Positions 8,158-17,374 of a stretch of 36,730 nucleotides of DNA are shown piece by piece. A program made the position numbers and the translations under genes. The DNA lies in NCBI GenBank assembly GCA_028683955.1, contig JAQUGR010000011.1, forward strand, positions 1 to 36,730, read 5' to 3'. Every line of letters begins with the position of its first letter. The stretch's first letter is position 1. The notes beneath the pieces are model-generated. The model searched no databases. It was not told the origin of the DNA and was given only the letters and a program-made list of their open reading frames with translations. The DNA is from Bacillota bacterium (lineage in GTDB: Bacteria > Bacillota > TC1).

Positions 8158-9064
8158 ATTTTTCTCCAATTATTTCAGCCATAATAGCTACAGCGATTTC
8201 TTCTGGTGTCTCAGCTCCAATATCTATACCAATAGGAGCATGAAGCTTGTTAATTTCATCTTTAGTATAACCTGATACAAATAAGTCTTCTAAAATCAAA
8301 CGTACTTTTCTTTTACTACCGATTAAACCTAAATATCTTTTATTTTTTCTTATAATACCTTTTACACAATTAGCATCTTGAAGATGTCCTCTAGTTACAA
8401 CCGTAACATACGTAAAATCGTTAAAATCATATGAATTAATTAATTCAAGATAATCACCTGAATCTAATCTTTTTGCATCAGGAAATCTTGATTTATCAAC
8501 AAATTCTGCTCTATCATCAAAAACAGTAACTTCAAATCCCAATATAACTGCTAATTCATAAATTGCATAACCAACATAACCTCCACCTAATATCAAAAGA
8601 TTATCAGCTGGTGCAATAAAATCATCAAAACAATTATCTTTCTTGGCTTCACCTATATCCACTAAAATAGAAATACCAGTTAATAAATCAGTTCTTACTT
8701 TAGCTCCGTGACCATTAATATTTATTTCTAACGCTTTTAAATAAGTTTCCTTTGTTCGATTATCTAAATATTGTAGCATCAATTTATTAACACCACCACA
8801 TATCATCAATGATTCATTAGGATCATCACCAAGTCTAGCAACATCCATTATTGTAAATTTTTTATTTGATAACACTGCTTGTGCTTCAATCAAACTATTA
8901 TATTCACCAATACCTCCACCAACAGTACCTTCAATTATTCCATCTTTAGAAATTATCATCTTACTACCATTATGTCTTGGTGCAGACCCTTTTGTCTCAA
9001 TTATAGTTACCAAGACCAAAGGCTCTTTTATATCTCTAATAGCTTCCAATATTTTCTTATTCAT
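8132..9064 (-). CDS. xdhC: XdhC/CoxI-family molybdenum hydroxylase maturation protein
   Basis: XdhC-type proteins bind molybdenum cofactor and help sulfurate and insert it into xanthine dehydrogenase-like hydroxylases. The N-terminal XdhC/CoxI domain includes LVTIIETKGSAPRHNGSKMII and EGTVGGGIGE. The C-terminal Rossmann domain has LLILGGGYVGYAIYELAVILGFEVTVFDDR, TVVTRGH and YLGLIGSKRK. The end HAPIGIDIGAETPEEIAVAIMAEII is the standard XdhC tail. It overlaps yqeB by 8 bases. Its setting with yqeB and yqeC points to the selenium-dependent hydroxylase system. Confidence 0.92.
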   Translation of the reverse strand: MNKKILEAIRDIKEPLVLVTIIETKGSAPRHNGSKMIISKDGIIEGTVGGGIGEYNSLIEAQAVLSNKKFTIMDVARLGDDPNESLMICGGVNKLMLQYLDNRTKETYLKALEININGHGAKVRTDLLTGISILVDIGEAKKDNCFDDFIAPADNLLILGGGYVGYAIYELAVILGFEVTVFDDRAEFVDKSRFPDAKRLDSGDYLELINSYDFNDFTYVTVVTRGHLQDANCVKGIIRKNKRYLGLIGSKRKVRLILEDLFVSGYTKDEINKLHAPIGIDIGAETPEEIAVAIMAEIIGEKYGKKITKC

Positions 9065-9872
9065 ATTTACCTACTCCAAATAATCCTTTACGTCGACCCA
9101 TTAATAAAGATCCTTCTACAGAAGCACGACCAATGGCCATTGCTTTTTCAGAAATCGTGAAACAAAATTGAGGTTCTATTCTAGGATCCACATCCCCAAT
9201 TTTCATAGCTTTTGGAACAATCATACCTTCAGTTATCATACCACGTATAACTCCTTTAAAAGGACTTGTTACCGGAATTTCTTCAACCTTTAATATTATA
9301 TCACCTTCATCAACTATATCGCCAATTTTTTTATAATGTTTAACCATTCCTTCCACAGGAGAATATAGAACTCTTTCCAAGCCTCTTCCTTCTACGATTC
9401 CAGGAATACCACTATTCTCAATAGCAGCACCCTTTTCAATAACTCTACCTAAATAATGTCCTCTTTTAGTTTCAATTACTAAATGACAATCTTCACCAGC
9501 AGAAAATCCTGGTCCGCAACCTATTACAATTGGTGCATCGTTTATAGTTGTTCCTATATTTTTTTTAGCCAAAATAGCATCCACTAAAACATCTGGCTTA
9601 TATTTATCCTTTATTGCCCCTTGTGGGTCAATTATTATTCCTATATTACCAGCATCTAAACATTCTTTGAAATTATCAGCTGTAACGTGTTTCCCTTTTA
9701 CACCTTCAATTTTAATCTCACCTTTAAATACACTTGTAGCAAAAGCTACAGTACTTCTAATAACTGTAGGTTGTTCCACCTCAGTCATTAAAACTTGAAA
9801 GCCACTTTTGTGAAAAGCCATAGCTACACCACTAGCCAAATCACCTGCTCCTTTAATTAAAACCTTAATCAT
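9057..9872 (-). CDS. yqeB: YqeB (EF2563 family), selenium-dependent molybdenum hydroxylase accessory protein
   Basis: The 271-residue protein reads MIKVLIKGAGDLASGVAMAFHKSGFQVLMTEVEQPTVIRSTVAFATSVF at its start and INDAPIVIGCGPGFSAGEDCHLVIETKRGHYLGRVI in the middle, followed by a biotinyl/lipoyl-like beta domain (VYSPVEGMVKH, ILKVEEIPVTSPFKGVIRGM). This is the EF2563/YqeB pattern. By comparative genomics the family marks organisms with selenium-dependent, labile-selenium molybdenum hydroxylases; its exact biochemical role is not established. It overlaps its neighbours by 8 bases on each side, so the three genes form one unit. Confidence 0.9.
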   Translation of the reverse strand: MIKVLIKGAGDLASGVAMAFHKSGFQVLMTEVEQPTVIRSTVAFATSVFKGEIKIEGVKGKHVTADNFKECLDAGNIGIIIDPQGAIKDKYKPDVLVDAILAKKNIGTTINDAPIVIGCGPGFSAGEDCHLVIETKRGHYLGRVIEKGAAIENSGIPGIVEGRGLERVLYSPVEGMVKHYKKIGDIVDEGDIILKVEEIPVTSPFKGVIRGMITEGMIVPKAMKIGDVDPRIEPQFCFTISEKAMAIGRASVEGSLLMGRRKGLFGVGKYE

Positions 9873-11157
9873 TGTAAACCTCCTTTATTTTTATATAATC
9901 ACTAAATGTATCAATATCAGCAATAATACCAGGATCATCAACATCTATAAAAAGACAACCCTTATCTTTAATAATATCTCTAGCGCCCTTATCACCATCA
10001 ATCAATTGAAAACTTGCCTGCATTTCAATAGGAAATATAACTGGATGGCCCTTTATCCCCATAAATCTTGGCACTAAAATACTTCCCCGGTTTTGTCTAT
10101 AAGTCTTAATTAACAAATCTATTGTATTCTCTTCAATCAAAGGTAAATCACAAGGTGTTACTAAAAAATAATCTGTGTTAAAATCTATTGCCTCTTTAAA
10201 AGAAGCACTCATTCCTACTTTATAATTTTTAATTTCTTGATATGTAAAACCTATTTCCTTAATATTCTCTTTGATTTCATCCTTATAGTAACCTAAAGTA
10301 ACAACTACCTCTTGTGCAAAAGAACTATATTTTTTAATAGTTTCTTCAAGAAATGTAGAACCTTTAAAATCCATCAACTGTTTAATACCACCCATGCGTT
10401 TTCCTTCACCAGCTGCTAGAATTAAAACCCCAATTTTATCATCAAATGATTGATAAACCTGTTTTTCTTTTATTGAAACTAAATAAGCTCCAATATTAAA
10501 ATCTTTATAAATACTATATAGTATTTCCTTAATTAAGTAATTATTTAATCCAAGATCACCTTGATTTATTATCACTTTTAAATTCCTGTAATTTATATCA
10601 GTTAGCCAACCCTCACTAATAATTTTTAATATGTTTTTCTTTGTATATACCATCTCACAATCCGCCAAAATCTCTTTGACTTTTTCTAAGTTATAAGTGT
10701 TCTCAGTAGAAATTTTTTCACCAATGACTTTAGCAGAAAAAAATAGAAAAGTCTTAACACTATTATCTGGTACTACCGGTTCATATTCATAAGGAACTTT
10801 AAAGGGTAATCTTTTAGAACCATCCCCCTCTATTAATATAATTGTATCTATAGGTATATTTGCTAAATTTTCAAAATCAATCTTTTTAAACCCTAGATAT
10901 TTAATCCCACTAGTACCTGAAACCAAAACATTTATATCATTATTCAAATCAATAATATTAAAATACTTCTTTATTTCGACCTTATAATCACTAAATTCCT
11001 CTATAGATATTTTAGTTGTAGTAGTAATAACTACTTTATAGCCTTCAAAAGACAATATATTAGCAACTTCTTTTATGGCTGATGTTTTACCACCTGCACC
11101 AATAAAAGAATATATATGCCCACCTTTAAACTGATCAAGTATAAATTGCTTATTCAT
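9865..11157 (-). CDS. YqeC-MocA fusion: selenium-dependent hydroxylase accessory and NTP-transferase domains
   Basis: The 430-residue protein joins two domains normally encoded separately. Residues 1 to about 230 match YqeC: P-loop IGAGGKTSAIKEVA at 19-32, VVITTTTKI, IILIEGDGSKRLPFKVPYEYEPVVP. Residues from about 242 form a MobA-like nucleotidyltransferase of the MocA/YgfJ type: VLILAAGEGKRMGGIKQLMDF, VTPCDLPLI, and HPVIFP. MocA-type enzymes transfer CMP to molybdopterin to make the cytosine dinucleotide cofactor used by hydroxylases. The ribosome binding site is weak, and the start overlaps mnmA by 8 bases, suggesting translational coupling. Confidence 0.88.
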   Translation of the reverse strand: MNKQFILDQFKGGHIYSFIGAGGKTSAIKEVANILSFEGYKVVITTTTKISIEEFSDYKVEIKKYFNIIDLNNDINVLVSGTSGIKYLGFKKIDFENLANIPIDTIILIEGDGSKRLPFKVPYEYEPVVPDNSVKTFLFFSAKVIGEKISTENTYNLEKVKEILADCEMVYTKKNILKIISEGWLTDINYRNLKVIINQGDLGLNNYLIKEILYSIYKDFNIGAYLVSIKEKQVYQSFDDKIGVLILAAGEGKRMGGIKQLMDFKGSTFLEETIKKYSSFAQEVVVTLGYYKDEIKENIKEIGFTYQEIKNYKVGMSASFKEAIDFNTDYFLVTPCDLPLIEENTIDLLIKTYRQNRGSILVPRFMGIKGHPVIFPIEMQASFQLIDGDKGARDIIKDKGCLFIDVDDPGIIADIDTFSDYIKIKEVYND

Positions 11158-12247
11158 CTTCTAGCACCTTAATGATTCTACCACCGCCAATTAACCTATC
11201 AGGTTCTATTTTACTATATAAAACAGCAGATTGACCTGTAGTAACAGAAGAAGTAGGTTCTATAAAAATCAATTTGAAGCCATATTCTAAATTATAATAT
11301 TTAGCCTTTGTAGGCTTGCTCCTGTATCGAACTTTTACATATACTTCACTACCGTCTTCAATATTTTGATTAGAAATATAATAAGCAGAACTTGCAGTCA
11401 AGCCATAATTGTATATATCTTTAGCATCTCCCACAATTATTTTATTTTCTTCTCTATTTATTTTTATAACATATACTGGAGTACCATAAGCAACAACTAA
11501 ACCTCTTCTTTGACCAATTGTATAATAGTATATTGGTTTACCTTTTCCTAAAAATTTACCATTTTTGTGAAATATTAAGGCTGGTTCGCTTTCAAGATCT
11601 TTATATTCATCGATGAATTTACCATAATTACCATCAGGAACAAAACAAATATCCTGACTTTCTTTCTTACTAGCAACAGGTATATTATTTTCTTCGGCAA
11701 TTTTTCTCACTTGTTTTTTTGTTAACTTACCAAGAGGGAAAAGTAAATGTTTAAGTTTTTCCTGATTTAACTGATATAAAAAATAACTTTGATCTTTTGT
11801 TTGATCCAAACCTTTTTTCAGCTCAAATTCTTTAGTCTTTTCATTAAATTCATTAATTACATAATGTCCTGTTGCTAAATAATCAAATCCCATGCCTAAA
11901 GCCTTATCTAGTAAGTCAATAGATCTTATATATAAATTGCAATCCATACAGGGATTTGGAGTATTGCCAGAAAGATATTCGTCACAAAAGTTATCAATCA
12001 CCTTATCTTTAAATAAATCTCTATAATTAAAAACATAATGTTTAATATCTAACATACTTGCAGTTGTACGAGCATCATCAATCGCATCATTTCCACAGCA
12101 AGACTTTGTAGACTCAATATTACAAATGTCATTTAACCAGATTTGACAAGTAACTCCAACAACCTCAAACCCTTGTTTTTGCAGGAGAAGAGCTGTTACT
12201 GCACTATCAACGCCACCACTCATGGCAACTAATACCTTTTTATTCAT
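11150..12247 (-). CDS. mnmA: tRNA-specific 2-thiouridylase MnmA
   Basis: MnmA thiolates U34 of tRNAs for Lys, Glu and Gln using ATP and sulfur from a cysteine desulfurase. The PP-loop VAMSGGVDSAVTALLL is at the N-terminus. The catalytic cysteine lies in NTPNPCMDCNLYIRS near residue 100 and the second in ESQDICFVPDG near residue 200. The C-terminal TGQSAVLYSKIEPDRLIGGGRI barrel is complete. It overlaps ppk1 by 4 bases and the yqeC-mocA fusion by 8. Confidence 0.96.
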   Translation of the reverse strand: MNKKVLVAMSGGVDSAVTALLLQKQGFEVVGVTCQIWLNDICNIESTKSCCGNDAIDDARTTASMLDIKHYVFNYRDLFKDKVIDNFCDEYLSGNTPNPCMDCNLYIRSIDLLDKALGMGFDYLATGHYVINEFNEKTKEFELKKGLDQTKDQSYFLYQLNQEKLKHLLFPLGKLTKKQVRKIAEENNIPVASKKESQDICFVPDGNYGKFIDEYKDLESEPALIFHKNGKFLGKGKPIYYYTIGQRRGLVVAYGTPVYVIKINREENKIIVGDAKDIYNYGLTASSAYYISNQNIEDGSEVYVKVRYRSKPTKAKYYNLEYGFKLIFIEPTSSVTTGQSAVLYSKIEPDRLIGGGRIIKVLEDE

Positions 12248-14235
12248 TTTACTTCTCCATTCATAAGAAATTTATGAGCATCAAATTTATTATTATCAAT
12301 ATCATGTTCATATTTACCATTTTCTTTTAGATAATAACTATTAGCTCTATCTTCATCTAATATATCTAAAATATTCAATAATCTTTTTTTTATATCATCA
12401 TCCTTGATTGGACATAAAACCTCAACTCTTCGGTCAAAATTTCTATCCATAAGATCCATACTTCCTATCAACATAATTTCCGAACCTCCATGATAAAAAT
12501 AATATAACCTACTATGTTCTAAAAACTTACCTACTATACTCTTAATTTTTAAATTTTCATTTGGCACTAACCCACATATACCTCTAACTATTAAATTAAT
12601 GTCAACTCCACCATCAGCTGCTTCATAAAATTTATTTATCATTTCTAAATCAATAAAGGAATTCATCTTTGCCCTTATTAATCCTTTTCTCTCATTTTTA
12701 ACTTCATTAATTTCAAAGTCTATCAATTCATGAAATATCTTTCTAGAATTGAAAGGACTTATTATTAGTTCTTTTGATTGATCAATAGCTTTTCCACTAG
12801 CCAAGAAATTGAAAATTTTAATTAAATCTTCGCCAATATTCTTATCTGCAGTAAAAACTCCAATATCTTCATAGGTCACAGCTGTTTTTTCATTATAGTT
12901 ACCTGTGCCAATATGGCAATATGTATTAATTTCTTTATCATGTTCTTTTCTTACCACTAAAATTAATTTAGCATGAGTTTTTAATTTCAGTGGGCTAAGG
13001 ATAACTTGTACCCCAGCTTTTTCGAGCCTTTTGGCCCATGCTATATTATTTTCTTCATCAAATCTAGCTTTAACTTCTAAGAGAACTGTAACATTTTTAC
13101 CTTTATTTGATGCTTTGATTAATGTTTCAACAATAGGACTTTTGTTACTTACTCTATAAAGAGTTTGTTTTATTGCAATAACTTTTGGATCATTGGCGGC
13201 TTCTTCTAAAAAATCAAGTATACACCTAAAATCATCATAAGGTAAATGACACATGTAGTCCTTTATTTTAAGTTGTTTAATTATACTCTCTTTATGTTTA
13301 ATATAATTATGGGTAATTTCTTCTGACTTTAATTTACTAAACCACTTCTTCTTGTAAATATTGTCTAGATAAGTTAAATCTAAGTCGTTATTAAGAATAT
13401 ATATTTCCCTATCACTAATTTGAAACTTTTCTTTAAATATATGCATAAGCTTTTTTGAGGGCTTACTCATAATTTCTAATCTTACAACTTGTCCCCAACT
13501 TCTTTTTTTAATTGATCTTTCAACTTTCAATAGCAAATCTTCTGCATCTTCATCATCATAATTCAAACCAGCGTTTCTAATAATACGAAAAATACCACTT
13601 TCTAATATTTCATAACTATCAAAAAGAAAATTTAAATTACTAGAGATCAATTGCTCTAGTAAAATAAATTTTCTTTCTTTCTTCTGCCCTATAGATACTA
13701 ACCTATTTATGTTTTCAGGTATTTGTATATTACCAAGATAATTATCACCATCTTTAAACAATCTTAAGAAAATATTTATAGTTTTATTTTTAATTAAAGG
13801 AAATTTAATATCCAGCTTAAATGCTCTAAATGTTAAAAATGGATATATAGAATTTTTAAAATAAATGTCTAATTCCGTTTTTTCTGATTCTTTCAAATCT
13901 TGATAATCAATAATTTGAATACCTTCTATGTAAAGATTTGTTTTTAAATTATCATATCTTTCATAACAGGCTTTATACATCTCTTTTACATTAATATTGA
14001 TCAAGTCAATTTCTTCATTTACAGATAATCCAGATAATTCCGAACTATCTGGAAAACTTTTACTTTGGTCCCAAAGTGATCCAACCCTTACCATGAAAAA
14101 TTCATCTAAATTATTATAGAAAATACTTATAAATTTTAGTTTTTCACCTAATAAAAGGTTTTTTCTATCATATATTTCTAATACTCTTCTATTAAATTCT
14201 ATCCAACTTAATTCTCTATTAATGTATTTATTCAT
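12244..14235 (-). CDS. ppk1: Polyphosphate kinase 1
   Basis: Ppk1 builds long-chain polyphosphate from ATP. The 663 residues start MNKYINRELSWIEFNRRVLE and contain FFMVRVGSL (N-terminal domain), the catalytic-histidine segment KTHAKLIL (H421), the second conserved histidine in CHIGTGNYN (H441), and YYFYHGGSE with IGSMDLMDRNFDRRVEVLCPI near the C-terminus. Length is slightly below the usual 690. It lies 3 bases after the guanine deaminase and overlaps mnmA by 4 bases. No ppx exopolyphosphatase is visible nearby. Confidence 0.96.
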   Translation of the reverse strand: MNKYINRELSWIEFNRRVLEIYDRKNLLLGEKLKFISIFYNNLDEFFMVRVGSLWDQSKSFPDSSELSGLSVNEEIDLININVKEMYKACYERYDNLKTNLYIEGIQIIDYQDLKESEKTELDIYFKNSIYPFLTFRAFKLDIKFPLIKNKTINIFLRLFKDGDNYLGNIQIPENINRLVSIGQKKERKFILLEQLISSNLNFLFDSYEILESGIFRIIRNAGLNYDDEDAEDLLLKVERSIKKRSWGQVVRLEIMSKPSKKLMHIFKEKFQISDREIYILNNDLDLTYLDNIYKKKWFSKLKSEEITHNYIKHKESIIKQLKIKDYMCHLPYDDFRCILDFLEEAANDPKVIAIKQTLYRVSNKSPIVETLIKASNKGKNVTVLLEVKARFDEENNIAWAKRLEKAGVQVILSPLKLKTHAKLILVVRKEHDKEINTYCHIGTGNYNEKTAVTYEDIGVFTADKNIGEDLIKIFNFLASGKAIDQSKELIISPFNSRKIFHELIDFEINEVKNERKGLIRAKMNSFIDLEMINKFYEAADGGVDINLIVRGICGLVPNENLKIKSIVGKFLEHSRLYYFYHGGSEIMLIGSMDLMDRNFDRRVEVLCPIKDDDIKKRLLNILDILDEDRANSYYLKENGKYEHDIDNNKFDAHKFLMNGEVK

Positions 14236-14238
14236 TAT

Positions 14239-15504
14239 TTATTCCTTAAAAGGTTTGTCTAATTTTTTACCTTGAAGATATCTTTCTGTAATATTATTTT
14301 GGCTACCTATATATAAGTACTTTTCTAATCTTTCGATTGGGCTCCTTTTTTCACGTGGTGCCATAATACTTGTTGTGTCAATAACTAGAAAGTCTCCACT
14401 ATAACCCTCTTCAAAACTGCCAGTATCACCAAAGAATGAACCTCCTGACTTTGTAGCCATATAGAAAACTTCTGATAAGTTCAACACTTTAGATAAGTCA
14501 TCTTCCATTCTAGCTTTCATCTTTGATAATTGTATAGCAAGTATAATCTGTTTTGGCATATATATATTGTGACCACCACTTATATCTGATCCTAAAGATA
14601 CTGGAAGTCCAGCAGCTAACATCCCTTTCACATCCATAATACCACTAGTTAAATTTGTATTCGATTCAGGACAATGTACAGGATAGAAATTTCTTTTTTT
14701 CATCAATTCAAGTTCATGTTTTGTATTATGAATACAATGAGCCATAATTGTCTTACTATTACTTCCAAAGAGTCCATATTTTTCAAATACATCAGTTGAT
14801 GTTTTATCATCTGGGTGTAACTCTGTCACCCAGGCATTTTCGGCTAGACTCTCATTCATATGACTTTGTACTGGAACGTTATATTTTTTAGCCAAAGATC
14901 CTTGTCCCTGCATCGATTCGACTGTACAATGAGGTACAAATCTAGGAGTAATAATTGGTTTTACCAAATTATTGTTACTAAATTCCTTAATTAAATCTTC
15001 GCTGAATTTAATACTATCTTCCGTGGACTCTATATAGAAGTCTGGAACATTTCTATCCATATTAACTTTTCCTACATACGCGCTCAAACCTGCTTCAGCA
15101 ACCAATTTGAACATTAGTTCTGATGCATCTTTATACAAACTAGCAAAGATAACTGATCTCAAAGACCCGGCTTCCCATAATTTAATTAAAACTTCTTTAA
15201 ATATTTCCTCAGCATAAGCTAAATCTTTAAATTTAACTTCCTCTGGATAAGTATATTTTTCAAGCCATGTCAACAATTCTTCATCATATCCAAGACCACA
15301 ATTTGCATATTGATTGGCATGTAGATGTAAATCAACAAAGGCTGGAATTATTAACTTCCCTGCTCTATCAATTACTTCTTCATCGCCTGTATATAGTTTT
15401 TGAACAGCTTTAACCTTGCCATTTTTGATAACAAGAAACCCATTTTCATAAATCTCAAAATCATCTTTATTTTTTGTGAATAAAATATCGCCTTTAATAA
15501 CCAT
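14239..15504 (-). CDS. guaD: Guanine deaminase (amidohydrolase family)
   Basis: The enzyme converts guanine to xanthine and ammonia. The metal ligands appear as FVDLHLHANQ near residue 60, PRFVPHCTVESM and QSHMNES mid-protein, MAHCIHNTKHE, and SLGSDISGGHN near residue 305. The LTWLEKYTYPEE segment is typical of guanine deaminases rather than other amidohydrolases. The 421-residue length fits the family. The product, xanthine, is the expected substrate of a molybdenum hydroxylase of the type served by the xdhC-yqeB-yqeC genes downstream. The start has a GGAGG site. Confidence 0.9.
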   Translation of the reverse strand: MVIKGDILFTKNKDDFEIYENGFLVIKNGKVKAVQKLYTGDEEVIDRAGKLIIPAFVDLHLHANQYANCGLGYDEELLTWLEKYTYPEEVKFKDLAYAEEIFKEVLIKLWEAGSLRSVIFASLYKDASELMFKLVAEAGLSAYVGKVNMDRNVPDFYIESTEDSIKFSEDLIKEFSNNNLVKPIITPRFVPHCTVESMQGQGSLAKKYNVPVQSHMNESLAENAWVTELHPDDKTSTDVFEKYGLFGSNSKTIMAHCIHNTKHELELMKKRNFYPVHCPESNTNLTSGIMDVKGMLAAGLPVSLGSDISGGHNIYMPKQIILAIQLSKMKARMEDDLSKVLNLSEVFYMATKSGGSFFGDTGSFEEGYSGDFLVIDTTSIMAPREKRSPIERLEKYLYIGSQNNITERYLQGKKLDKPFKE

Positions 15505-15506
15505 AA

Positions 15507-16736
15507 TTAATCCTCCTTAAGTTTTCTAAAAATTTCAAACAGGATAAATTTAACTACTTTGTTTTTAATCTCCAGCCTATTACCGCTGAATATTCTTGTC
15601 ACAACCGATATTTGCTCTTTATACTTAAATGCTATATATACCAAACCAACTGGTTTATCAATTGTTCCACCAGTAGGTCCAGCAATACCTGTTATGCTAA
15701 TGGCCAAATCAACATTAGTTTTAGAAAATACACCTTCAGCCATTTCTATAGCTGTGTTTTCACTTACAGCGCCATACTGTTCCAGTGTACTTTTTTTCAC
15801 ATTTAATTCTTCTATTTTCGCTTGATTATTATATGTTATATATGCTCTGTCAAAAAAATCTGAACTACCAGATATATTAGTAAAAGTATTGCTTAATAGT
15901 CCACCTGTACAAGATTCTGCTACAGCAATCTTTAATTTTTTTTCAGTAAGTTTACCTGCAACGAGACTTTCAAGTGTTTCATCATCATTACCAAAGTAAT
16001 AGTCTTCTAATCTTTCAATGATTTTCATTGACACTCCAGAAACAATGTTTTCCAGTTCTTCTCGATTTTCTCCTTTTGCTGTTACCCTAAAATGTATTTC
16101 TCCATCTTTAATGGTAGGTGCTACTGTAGGATTACTGGCTCTTATTAAATCTCTTATCTTATCTTCTGCTTTAGACTCGCCTATACCTGCAAATTTTAAA
16201 GTCCTTGAGTGAATTTTTTCTACGCCCAGCATATTTTCTTTTAAATATGGTATTATTTTGTTTTTCATTAATATAGATAATTCTTCCGGTGGTCCTGGTG
16301 TTAGAAAATAGTGCTTACCATTTTCTTCTACTACAGATCCTGGTGCTACACCTGCGTCATTATAAAAAGCTAATCCGCCTTCTGGTATTTCAGCTACTTT
16401 CAAATCACCAGGTAATCCTTTTTTACCAACTCTTTTTAAAATCTTATCTAATGTAGGTTGATCATAAACAGTTTTTAGGCTTAAATATTCTAATAAAGCT
16501 TCTTTTGTTACATCATCTTCAGTTGGACCTAGTCCTCCATTTAAAAAGACTATTCCCACATCTTTTGGTACTTCGTTTAAAGCTTCAATTATCCTATTTA
16601 TATTATCTCCAACAGTAACAATCTTATGCAAGTCTATTCCTAGTTCTGCAAATATACTAGTTAGTAACTGGCTGTTGGTATTTAGAGTTTTACCTAATAA
16701 TAGTTCAGTACCAGTAAAAATTAAATAGCCCTTCAT
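15507..16736 (-). CDS. cinA: CinA-family protein (nicotinamide mononucleotide deamidase)
   Basis: The protein has two domains. An N-terminal MoCF-like domain (MKGYLIFTGTELLLGKTLNTN, VFLNGGLGPTEDDVTKEALLE, LTPGPPEEL) is followed by a C-terminal CinA/PncC amidohydrolase (KIAVAESCTGGLLSNTFTNISGSSDFF, SITGIAGPTGGTIDKPVGLVYIA). The PncC domain deamidates NMN in NAD salvage, which links it functionally to nadE at the other end of the window. I use the ATG at 16736 because AGGAG lies six bases upstream; an in-frame codon at 16769 falls inside the palindrome at 16764-16787. Confidence 0.93.
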   Translation of the reverse strand: MKGYLIFTGTELLLGKTLNTNSQLLTSIFAELGIDLHKIVTVGDNINRIIEALNEVPKDVGIVFLNGGLGPTEDDVTKEALLEYLSLKTVYDQPTLDKILKRVGKKGLPGDLKVAEIPEGGLAFYNDAGVAPGSVVEENGKHYFLTPGPPEELSILMKNKIIPYLKENMLGVEKIHSRTLKFAGIGESKAEDKIRDLIRASNPTVAPTIKDGEIHFRVTAKGENREELENIVSGVSMKIIERLEDYYFGNDDETLESLVAGKLTEKKLKIAVAESCTGGLLSNTFTNISGSSDFFDRAYITYNNQAKIEELNVKKSTLEQYGAVSENTAIEMAEGVFSKTNVDLAISITGIAGPTGGTIDKPVGLVYIAFKYKEQISVVTRIFSGNRLEIKNKVVKFILFEIFRKLKED

Positions 16737-16763
16737 TTTATCTCCTATTACAAATAAAGGAAA

Positions 16764-16787
16764 TAACAATGCTTTAAAGCATTGTTA
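16764..16787. promoter_or_regulatory. 24-bp perfect palindrome between ferritin and cinA
   Basis: TAACAATGCTTT is followed directly by its exact reverse complement, with no spacer. It sits between the ferritin stop codon and the cinA ribosome binding site. As RNA it would form a 9-10 bp hairpin, but no run of five or more Ts follows on the minus strand, so it could be a weak terminator, an RNA stabiliser or an operator. Confidence 0.55.
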
Positions 16788-16809
16788 ATCTCCTTTTTAT
16801 GCTTATTTT

Positions 16810-17322
16810 TTAAGTTTGTGATGTTATTCCTACAGTAGTTCTAGCACCAAGTTCTTTATCAATTTGATATAAACCATTACCATCATTACCGATTAACTTC
16901 AAACTTCTAATAATTGTTTCTGCATTTGATTCTTCTTCTACTTGTTCATTAACAAACCAATTTAAGAAATTAATAGCAGCATAATTCTTTTCTTCTGTAG
17001 CAAGTCCCATTAAAAAATTAATTCTATCAGTAACAAATTTTTCGTGTTCTAGACCTTGTTCAAAGATACCTAGAATATTATCAGCTTTAATATCTGGGTC
17101 TTCAAAACCAGTTATATTAACTTCTCCACCAGTTTCAAGAATATAGTCAACTATTTTTAAAGCATGAACTCTTTCTTCTTCTGCTTGAGTTCTCATCCAA
17201 GTAGCTGCTCCAATAAAATCTATACTTGCTAACTTAGCAGACATAGCTAAATAGAGATGACTTGAATAGAATTCATAAGTAATTTGTTGATTAAGTTCCT
17301 CATTTAAATGTTTTGATATCAT
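16810..17322 (-). CDS. ftnA: Ferritin
   Basis: The 170 residues form the four-helix ferritin fold that oxidises and stores iron. The N-terminal helix has LNQQITYEFYSSHLYLAMSA with the first ferroxidase glutamate (YEFYSS), the second helix has TWMRTQAEEERVHALKIVDYI with the E-x-x-H pair, and NWFVNEQVEEESNAETIIRSLKLI carries the third site. Length and motifs match non-haem bacterial ferritins, not Dps or bacterioferritin. It appears monocistronic, with a -10 upstream and a palindrome downstream. No Fur or PerR box was recognised. Confidence 0.95.
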   Translation of the reverse strand: MISKHLNEELNQQITYEFYSSHLYLAMSAKLASIDFIGAATWMRTQAEEERVHALKIVDYILETGGEVNITGFEDPDIKADNILGIFEQGLEHEKFVTDRINFLMGLATEEKNYAAINFLNWFVNEQVEEESNAETIIRSLKLIGNDGNGLYQIDKELGARTTVGITSQT

Positions 17323-17359
17323 TTTTTATTCCTCCTTATTACTTTCGTAAACACCATAT

Positions 17360-17365
17360 ATTATA
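17360..17365 (-). promoter_or_regulatory. Ferritin -10 element
   Basis: A perfect TATAAT on the minus strand stands about 38 bases before the ferritin ATG and just after the thiT stop. The matching -35 is poor, so the full promoter is uncertain. Confidence 0.45.
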
Positions 17366-17374
17366 TCATGTTTT

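Noticed and set aside
9057-9872. Reading YqeB as a selenocysteine-containing protein
   Set aside because: No in-frame TGA is present; the link to selenium is through family context only.
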